Below are positions 57,497 through 64,000 of a stretch of 64,000 nucleotides of DNA, one piece after another. The position numbers and the translations under genes are program-made. Source of the DNA: Azolla caroliniana (taxonomy: Eukaryota; Polypodiophyta); NCBI GenBank assembly GCA_043228905.1, contig JBHGNT010000008.1, forward strand, positions 6,200,001-6,264,000. The letters run 5' to 3'. The notes below the pieces were generated by a model. That model had not been told where the DNA came from. It searched no databases and saw only the letters and a list, made by a program, of their open reading frames with translations. Within the stretch, counting starts at the first letter, position 1. Each line of letters begins with the position of its first letter.

Positions 57497-57862
57497 CTAC
57501 CTTTTCGTTGTCTTGGCCTTGAATTGATCCAGTTCTTCCGAATCCGTCTGTTGAACCGAATCGGTTGTCTCCGATTCGTTCCAGCTCTTGTCCGAATCGG
57601 TCGCTCCCGATTCGTCTTCCGGTTCTAGGCCCTTCACCACATCATACCATGTCCGGGTCTTGGCCTTCTTCTTTCGGCCAGCTCTGCCCTTCTTGGCTCT
57701 CCTGCCGTTGCCGCTTGTTCCGACTTGTTCGGATGTGTCAACTTCCTTTGTCGACTCGGCTCCTTTCTTCTTCTTTTCTCTCCCTTTGTCTGTTCTTCCC
57801 TCACTGGCACAATCGGCAATTTCTTTGCCTTTGCTCGTTCCGGTGTCTTTGCCCGTTCTCCT
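57497..57862 (-). CDS. Copia F C-terminal tail
   Basis: About 121 codons in frame after RNase H. Contains DTSEQVGTSGNGRRAKKGRA and KKAKTRTWYDVVKGLEPEDE, then an acidic/serine end. Best-preserved copy of the family tail together with that of Copia B. Confidence 0.6.
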   Translation of the reverse strand, partial: RRTGKDTGTSKGKEIADCASEGRTDKGREKKKKGAESTKEVDTSEQVGTSGNGRRAKKGRAGRKKKAKTRTWYDVVKGLEPEDESGATDSDKSWNESETTDSVQQTDSEELDQFKAKTTKR

Positions 57863-60836
57863 CCTCAAGTGTGGCACGTTGAGATGCTGAACACCAAGCA
57901 TTTTGGTGAAGTGCTGCAACTTGTCCGATCCGAGTGGTTTGGTGAAGATGTCGGCAACTTGCTGATCCGTATGAACATACCAAAGTTCGACGTCACCGCT
58001 CAGGACACGCTCACGCATGAAGTGGTAGTGCACTTCTATGTGCTTTGTGCGAGCATGGAATATGGGGTTCTTGGTGAGCTGCATGTTGCTTATGTTGTCG
58101 CAGTAGATTAGGATCGGGGTCAGCAGCTCGATCCGTAGGTCTTGCAACAGTCGCCGAAGCCAGATGGCTTGACAGGTGGCATTTGTGGTGCCCCGGTATT
58201 CAAGCTCAGTGCTTGACAAAGCCACTGTTGGTTGCTTTTTGCTGCTCCACACAACAACCGCGCTACCAAGGGAAAAAATATAGCCGGAGGTGGATCGGCG
58301 ATCCGATGCATCGCTGGCCCAGTCGGCATTGGTGTAGCTGACTAGCTCTTCGGTTATACCATGCCGGTATAACAGTCCCCGATCCTTCGTGCCGCTCACA
58401 TATCACAAAATTCGATGCGCGCACAAAAGGTGCTCCACGGTTGGTTTCTGCATATATTCACTGATCACTCCGACCGGATAACTAATGTCAGGTCGAGTGA
58501 TTGTCAAATATATAAGGCTTTCGACGATCTGTCCGAATCGCTTCTCATCACAGGTCGGTCCGGAGTCGGGACGGAGCTTCTGGTTCCGGTCCAAGGGTGT
58601 GGAGATCAGCCGACATTCCGTCATGCCGAACTTGTACAACATATTCAACACATAGTTTCTTTGTGAGAGCAATATGGCGTCAGGGGTTTGGATCACCTCG
58701 ATCCCAAGGAAATAGTGAAGATCCCCTAGGTCCTTCATCTCAAATGTGTCTGATAGTTGGGACTTGACTCAACTGATTTCCTTGAGTTCGGGTCCGGTGA
58801 TGACTAGATCATCAACATACAACAAGATGCAAACCGGACCATTCGGACTTTGGCGGATGAACAACGAAGAGTCAGACTTGGAGGCCACAAACCCCATCTT
58901 ACGCAACCGGTGCGTGATCTTCGCATTCCAAGCTCGGGGGGCTTGCTTCAGGCCATAAAGTGACTTCTTCAGCCGGCTTACCGCCGACTTGTTCATCTCT
59001 GTCTGGAAACCGGGAGGTTCATTCATAAAGACCTCTTCTTTAAGATCGCCTTGAAGAAATGCATTCTTCATGTCCATCTAGTGAAGATGCCACCCCCTTG
59101 CCGCAACAACCGCCAGCACCACACGAACCGTCGTCATTTTAGCTCCCGGAGCGAAGGTCTCGTCGTAGTCGATTCCGTGGGTCTGCGAGTATCCCTTCGC
59201 CACTAACCGGGCCTTGTATTGGTTAACTGAACCGTCAACATTGTACTTTACCTTGTACACCCACTTACATCCGATCGGTTTACAATGTCGGGGAGGGTGA
59301 ATTAGGTCCCATGTGCCATTGGCATCAAGTGCCCACATATCTTCCTCCATAGCGGCACACCAATTTGCGGCTTCTGCCGCTTCTACGTAGCTCTCTGGGT
59401 CACGCACTTCCGCCACCTTAGTCATGTACGCATAGTGATGTGCCATGTACTCATTGTACCCGTACTGCTTCATGGGGTTCTTTTGGCGGGAAGACCGGCG
59501 TAACTTATCGTTTCTCAGTTTGAGACCCTTCTTGTTTGGTTCGGTCTTCGTTGCCGAAGATCCGCCTTCTTCTTCTTCAGAGTCGGGTTCGCTCCGATCC
59601 GACTCACCATTGCCGGTCTCATGCTCCGGCATCTTCCTCTTCCATTTTCCTTGCGCGTGAACCGTCTCCTTGGTTCCTTGCTTGGGGAGAGCACGACAAA
59701 GTCTCCATTACTCGCCGGTTCCTCATCCGATTGGTCATCCCGACTCAACCGTTCATTCGGTCCACTTAACCGAAATGAGATCGGACTCTCTTCTAGAGTG
59801 CCAAGGTCTTCATCTTCTATTTGGACCGGTTCAGGCTCACTAGCGTCATCCTCCGGTATCGGGTCGGAAGTCGGAGCCGGTAAGGCATACCATGATGCCG
59901 TCTCATCAAACTCAACATCTTGGCTAACTTGGACCTGCTTCATTCGGGGGTTGTAACACTTATACCCCTTTTGCTCATGCGAGTGATCGACAAGGATGCA
60001 TTTCTCTAACTTTGCATCCAACTTCCTCCGCTTCTCATCTGGCACATGCACATATGCAATGCTACTGAATATCCAAAGGTGTCTCAAATTCGGCTTGCGT
60101 TCGAAATACAGCTCATGCGCGGACAGCTTGTCACTGATCCGATTTTAGATATAGATGGCCGTCCGGACTGCCTCTGCCTAGTAGAAATGGGGCATGCTCT
60201 TCTCCTCCAGCATTGCCCTTGCCGCGTCGACAATCGACCAGTTCTTCCTTTCGGCCACATCGTTTTGCTCCAGTGTGTATCTGCAGTTTAACTCTCTCCA
60301 AATTCTTTTTTGGTGCAGATAACTGTTGAATTGGCCGGAAAATTATTCTTTTCCGCCATCCGACCGCAACCACTTGATCTTCCTCTCTGTTTCCCGTTCG
60401 ACCAGGCTTTGCAGGTTCTGGAAACACTCGAAGACTTCACTCTTCCGCTCAATGAGGTAGATCGATGTGTGCCGGCTGTAGTCGTTGATGAAGGAGACGA
60501 GATACCGACTCCCACCAAGACTAACGTTATGTGCCGATCCCCATACATCCGAATTAATAAGGTCGAGTTTATTACGGCTACAGTTTCGTTCGATGGGGAA
60601 TGGAAGCTGGTGTTGCTCCCCAAGTTGGTAGGCTTCACATATTTGGGCCTTCCGGCCACTCAACTTCGGCAAACCGAAAACAACTTGTTTCTTCTGCAAG
60701 ACTTGAAGCCTCCGGTAATTGACGTGGCCGATCCGCTTGTGGCAGATATCAATATCCAATTCAATCTTCTGTCCTTTGGCGAACAAAGCGGTGCCGACGT
60801 CATTGGTGTTGAGGATGACCATCCTGACGAGAATTA
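57863..60836 (-). pseudogene. Copia F pol remnant (IN-RT-RNase H)
   Basis: Pre-integrase VILNTNDVGTALFAKGQK with CHKRIGHVNYRRL and CEAYQLGEQHQLPF at 60885-60343; integrase core to about 60131; linker CYNPRMKQVQVSQDVEFDE at 60087-59515; RT ESYVEAAEAANWCAAMEEDM, GCKWVYKVKYNVDGSVN and LLYVDDLVITG at 59632-58769; thumb LGDLHYFLGIEVIQTPDAIL at 58738-58403; RNase H YTNADWASDASDRRSTSGYI and IYCDNISNMQLTKN from 58399. Frame changes between blocks. Confidence 0.85.
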
Positions 60837-61466
60837 TGCGGAATAATCTCCGGCCACAACCGAAGCGTAGATCACTTGATGACAATCAGACATAGAGGAA
60901 ATGGGAATGGAGGTATGTACACAAAACAGAAAGAGAATACACCGGATATTAACGTGGAAAACCCTGAGAGGGAAAAACCACGGGAGTCCACAGACTCCAA
61001 ACTATCACTATGTCGAGTGATACAACAGGGAGCACAGAGGCAACAAGCTCTTGCTCACAATCTTAGCCTAGCAGCAGTTACAACAGAGACATGATCTCTG
61101 TATATATATATATCTCTCTCTCTCTCTCTCTCTTACACACTGTACAGGAGTTACACCAATAACTCTACAATATACATTGAGTTTGCCCTAGCTCATATTT
61201 ATACTAATATGACTTTCAGGCTATTTACAAATATAGCCCCAATGGGCTCTCTGGAACATATTTATAGATATGTCCCTTCATCTAGTGAGAGGTTCTCACC
61301 GGGCCTGCAACATCCGGTTCTCACCGGGTCTGCATCATCCGGTTCTGGGTACTCCACATCCGGTTCTCATCGGGTCTTCCGTTGCCGGGTACTCCAGATC
61401 CGGTTCTCATTGGGTCTTCCGATGTCGGGCCTTCGTATCCCATCTAGAGGGACCGAGATCCTAACA
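60837..61466 (-). repeat. Copia G 3' LTR
   Basis: TGCGGAATAATCTCC to GAGATCCTAACA. Shares with Copia C the ACTCCCGTGG / GGGTTTTCCACG leader block (here reversed), a CT run near 61110-61131, and the CCGG-rich minisatellite near 61290-61440. Confidence 0.85.
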
Positions 61467-61495
61467 AACTCCCCCTTCACTCCGGCATGGGATGC
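60837..61495 (-). mobile_element. Copia G, LTR plus polypurine tract only
   Basis: LTR 60837-61466 and AACTCCCCCTTCACTCCGG (polypurine tract on the minus strand) with a few more bases matching Copia C near 49420. Cut off at about 61495 by Gypsy4. Inserted in Copia F. Confidence 0.8.
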
Positions 61496-61748
61496 TGTTG
61501 TCCGCCGGAATAGTAACCGACGGCCAAAAACGTAGGAATAAGAAACTATATAAAGCGTAACGTAATCATAGTAGTACGTAAGCGCAACCCGTGATAAGGA
61601 GTCGGTTGTAGCCGTCTCCCCTTACACACGGAGGAATCACAGAGGTTCTCTCCTTACGTAGTACGATTAAGCTCTGTTCGTTGTTCCACACCCACTTGGG
61701 GTCTAGGTTGAAGGACTGACCACGGACTGTGTTTCCTAAGGGGCAACA
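61496..61748 (+). repeat. Gypsy4 5' LTR (approximate)
   Basis: From TGTTGTCCGCC to GGGGCAACA. No partner in the window, so both ends are inferred from the TG/CA rule and the flanking elements. Confidence 0.5.
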
Positions 61749-61803
61749 CTTTTGGCACGCTTGGTGATCTGTGTTTTCCTCACAGACGAGCAACAACGAA
61801 TGG

Positions 61804-62411
61804 ATGTTTCGCCGCAGACGACTCAGAGAACCAACAAGACAAGACCGGCCAATAACAAGGTCCGTCACATGCCAGGCAGAAGAACGCGGTCGGCAAAAGC
61901 CGCGCATCAGCGACCCAAGTAATACCTGCTGGGAGTGCAAAGAGGATTCCTTGTTCCCCAAATACCTCGACGAGGCGAGGGGACCACGCTTACTGCAGCC
62001 TCCCGGAGACCTTCTCCGATCCGCCGTAGCTCCCATGATGGCCTTTGCCTACCCCCGCTTTAACGGCGAAACCGACGCCGCAACTCATGTTCGCATGTTC
62101 TTAAACGTTTGGAATGCGAACCACATGGCGCAGAACCTTTCCGAGACGGTGGCACACCAGTCGAAAATGACGGAGTTCGGATTAACATTAGATGGGCGTG
62201 TGGTGTTCTGGCATTCACAGATGGATTTACCGGCCATAACAACCTTCGATCAACTCCAGTCTGCGTTCTTGCGTTTTTTCCACCGGAGGGTTCCACAACG
62301 CGAGATTCTCGGGTAGTTTTATACAATTAAGCAACTACCGACCGAGACAATAACAAACTTTAGCTTACGGTTCCAAAATTTACGACGGAACATGGATCGA
62401 AGACCTGCGGA
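61804..62411 (+). pseudogene. Gypsy4 gag fragment
   Basis: ATG at 61804 (MFRRRRLREPTRQD), in the same context as the Gypsy3 gag start. gag core FNGETDAATHVRMFLNVWNA, NHMAQNLSETVAHQSKMTEF and GLTLDGRVVFWHSQMDLPAI, aligning with the Gypsy3 core at about 36270-36420. Stop at 62314, then more gag sequence until the Gypsy2 LTR. Confidence 0.8.
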
Positions 62412-62427
62412 TGTCATGATATGGCAA

Positions 62428-62481
62428 GACTCGAACCCATAAGCTTAGGTTATATGGGTCAAGCTCTTGACCATTAGACCA
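62428..62481 (-). other. tRNA-like A/B boxes in Gypsy2-II LTR
   Basis: A box TGGTCTAATGG followed 32 bp later by B box GGGTTCGAGTC on the minus strand. Acceptor-stem halves do not pair, so this is a tRNA-like Pol III promoter at most. Confidence 0.55.
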
Positions 62482-62557
62482 TCTGTTGTAATACGTAGGA
62501 TATTATTTTCATTTACATTTTATTATAGGAAATTAGTGTATATTCCAGATTTCTCTG

Positions 62558-62575
62558 GAACATTCTAGAAGCTTC
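62558..62575 (+). promoter_or_regulatory. Heat-shock element in Gypsy2-II LTR
   Basis: GAACATTCTAGAAGCTTC, the same four-unit array, unchanged although the surrounding LTR has diverged. Confidence 0.75.
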
Positions 62576-62849
62576 AAGATTACTCCTGAAAACACTATAA
62601 AAGAGGGCACTAGGCATTATGTTGAACCAAATTGGTTCAACGCCAGTCTTAAGCCTTGTAGCCACCATTGTATATTCTCTTCATATAATACATATCTTTC
62701 TTATCATCACTCTCTCTCTCTCTCTCGATCTCTCTCTTTCTCTCCATCTTGCTCACTCCTTCCTTCTCTCGAAGAAGTTCTACACCTCTCATAGTACTAA
62801 TCCTTTGTTTAGTACTAATTCCTTCTCTATCTCAGTACTGTTCCTGACA

Positions 62850-62864
62850 GTTTGAACCAATTTT
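62850..62864 (+). other. Gypsy2-II putative self-priming site
   Basis: GTTTGAACCAATTTT after the LTR; its complement shares AAATTGGTTCAA with 62629-62640, 33 bp downstream of the TATA box, the same spacing as in copy I. Confidence 0.65.
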
Positions 62865-62922
62865 CCTACCTTCTATCTCTCTCATTTCCTACTAATCTCT
62901 TATTCCTCTTTTCTTTCATCCC

Positions 62923-63846
62923 ATGGCCACTGTTAGCGCTGAAGAATATCAATCTGTTTTCTCGGAATTTCAATGCTTGGAAGAGAAGTTCCATGCTTTG
63001 GAACAAGAAAACCAATGGTTGCTGGGAGATCTTCAACAAATCTCCTTAGAAAAGTAGCAAACGCAACAACAGCATGGGGAACTTGCGTTACGCGTGCAAC
63101 AATTCGAAGCAACCATCGTAATGATGCAACAACAAGGGCTCGGAACACAAGGGATTCATAAAGAACCCAAGATTGGCCTTCCCACGAAGTTCGATGGAAC
63201 GCGATCGCAGTTTAGAGGGTTCCTTAACCAGGTACGATTAGTTATCCAAATGCATCCTTCCCGATATCCCACCGATGCATCACGAGTGGGTTTAGTAGGC
63301 ACTTTGTTAAGTGGCTCAGCGTTGTCATGGTTCGCTCCACTATTAGAAAAGGAATCTCCGTTACTCAACAATTCTGAAGAGTTTCTAGGTGAGTTTAAAG
63401 CATGTTTCGCAGGTACTGACAGCATCAGGACCGCAATTAACAAAATTCGGCGATTACGCCAAGGTGACTGTCCAGCCTCCACATACGCTGCAGATTTTCG
63501 CCTACTCGTCACCGATATCCCTTGGGATGATCAAGCGTTGATGGAGCAATTCCGTTATGGTTTACGCAACGACGTCAAGGATTTACTCTTGACCTTCCCC
63601 GAAGAGCCAAAGTCCTTAACAGAAGCAATCAGTCGCGCGGTGAGATGTGACAACCGCCTCTTTGAGCGACGTTCGGAAAGACAGCTACAGATGCCGAGGC
63701 CAAGATCAGAGCCCACCTACGCCTCAGTGGTAGCAAGACCTTTTCCGAGGGAGTCATATAATGTGCCTCCAGCGAATACTCCGAATCCAATGGAGATTGG
63801 CACTACACGTCGTCGAGGGCCATTATTCGAAGAAGAAAAGCAGTGA
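62923..63846 (+). pseudogene. Gypsy2-II gag
   Basis: ATG at 62923 (MATVSAEEYQSVFSEFQCLE), one TAG near 63056, then an open frame from 63094. Same coiled coil and capsid core as copy I (RVGLVGTLLSGSALSWFAPL, FRYGLRNDVKDLLLTFPEEP). Stop at 63844 just before the knuckle; sequence similarity continues about 30 bp more. Confidence 0.9.
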
Positions 63847-63875
63847 CGCCGTACAAATCGACTATGTCTTTACCA

Positions 63876-64000
63876 AGGTTGTTAGGTACGGTACATATAC
63901 CATACGTATTTAACGTATTAATACCCGTATAGTACCTCCCAATTTAAAAATACGTTAAATACGTTTTCTTAATATGTTAAATACTTATAAATACGTAAAA
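63876..64000. other. AT-rich sequence with repeated TACGTATT/AAATACG words
   Basis: Begins GGTTGTTAGGTACGG at the break in Gypsy2-II. Dense in TACGT and TTAAATACG motifs that could form foldbacks; perhaps the end of a DNA transposon, but only 125 bp are visible. Confidence 0.35.

Larger units (their letters stand above)
56802..60836 (-). mobile_element. Copia F, B-family element lacking its 5' end
   Basis: 3' LTR at 56802-57232, then tail, RNase H, RT and integrase on the minus strand up to 60836, where the Copia G LTR interrupts. gag, primer site and 5' LTR are not seen in the window. Confidence 0.9.
61496..62411 (+). mobile_element. Gypsy4, 5' fragment of a Gypsy3-like element
   Basis: LTR about 61496-61748, primer-site-like TGGCACGCTTGG at 61753, and a gag start; cut at 62411 by the second Gypsy2 copy. 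Confidence 0.7.
62412..62849 (+). repeat. Gypsy2-II 5' LTR
   Basis: TGTCATGATATGG to TTCCTGACA. TATAAAAG at 62596, heat-shock element at 62558-62575, antisense A box TGGTCTAATGG (62481-62471) and intact B box GGGTTCGAGTC (62438-62428). Confidence 0.95.
62412..63875 (+). mobile_element. Gypsy2-family copy II (truncated)
   Basis: LTR 62412-62849, priming site, gag to the start of the zinc knuckle. Similarity to copy I ends near 63875, where an unrelated AT-rich sequence begins. Confidence 0.9.

Noticed and set aside
62428-62481. True tRNA gene
   Set aside because: A and B boxes are present, but the acceptor ends do not pair, and the segment is part of an LTR repeated in three places.

Overview
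The window looks like a plant nuclear chromosome, most probably an angiosperm. One intron-containing host gene lies at the left edge; nearly everything to its right is LTR retrotransposon, much of it nested. No bacterial genes, CRISPR arrays, rRNA genes or functional tRNA genes were seen.

Host part (1-6.8 kb): a minus-strand gene of at least seven coding exons (90-3194) encodes a phytochrome-interacting-factor-like bHLH transcription factor. Upstream are a noncoding leader/promoter, a possible SINE head (about 4.57-4.70 kb) and a 305-bp hAT-type MITE with a perfect 8-bp target duplication (5855-6159). Short host spacers remain at 6168-6783, 11889-12413 and 18317-18596.

Copia part (6.8-18.3 kb): two complete but decayed Ty1/Copia elements lie on the minus strand. 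Copia A (6789-11883, TSD TGATG) and Copia B (12419-18311, TSD CATTG) both have paired LTRs, a tRNA-Met-type primer site and recognisable gag-PR-IN-RT-RH remnants.

Nest 1 (18.6-32.8 kb): Copia H (minus) was split inside its reverse-transcriptase active-site codons by Ty3 element Gypsy1 (20037-32452, plus). Gypsy1 was itself split by Gypsy2 (22078-27650, plus), a chromodomain chromovirus.

Nest 2 (33.0-52.0 kb): Copia D (plus, a relative of B) holds Copia C (35075-50157, TSD CAAGG). The left LTR of Copia C holds Gypsy3 (35158-44686, TSD GACCC/GACCT). Gypsy3 has a one-frame gag-pol broken by four stops and a long extra 3' ORF with coiled coils.

Right part (52-64 kb): a truncated Copia E, an unrecognised 3.3-kb GC- and proline-rich segment (53.5-56.8 kb), a 5'-truncated Copia F, an LTR of Copia G (a relative of A and C), a Gypsy4 gag fragment, and a second Gypsy2-family copy that runs into an AT-rich stretch at the window end.

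Most notable signals: (1) the Gypsy2 family has no tRNA primer site; the bases just after its LTR are complementary to 12-13 nt at the predicted RNA 5' end, as in self-priming Tf1/sushi elements. (2) All three Gypsy2 LTRs carry an uninterrupted four-unit heat-shock element just upstream of TATA. (3) Both Gypsy1 and Gypsy2 LTRs carry antisense tRNA-like A/B boxes. (4) Copia B, D, E and F share an extra charged C-terminal tail after RNase H. (5) The stop codons in Gypsy3 and Copia C look like C-to-T decay of CAG and CGA codons.
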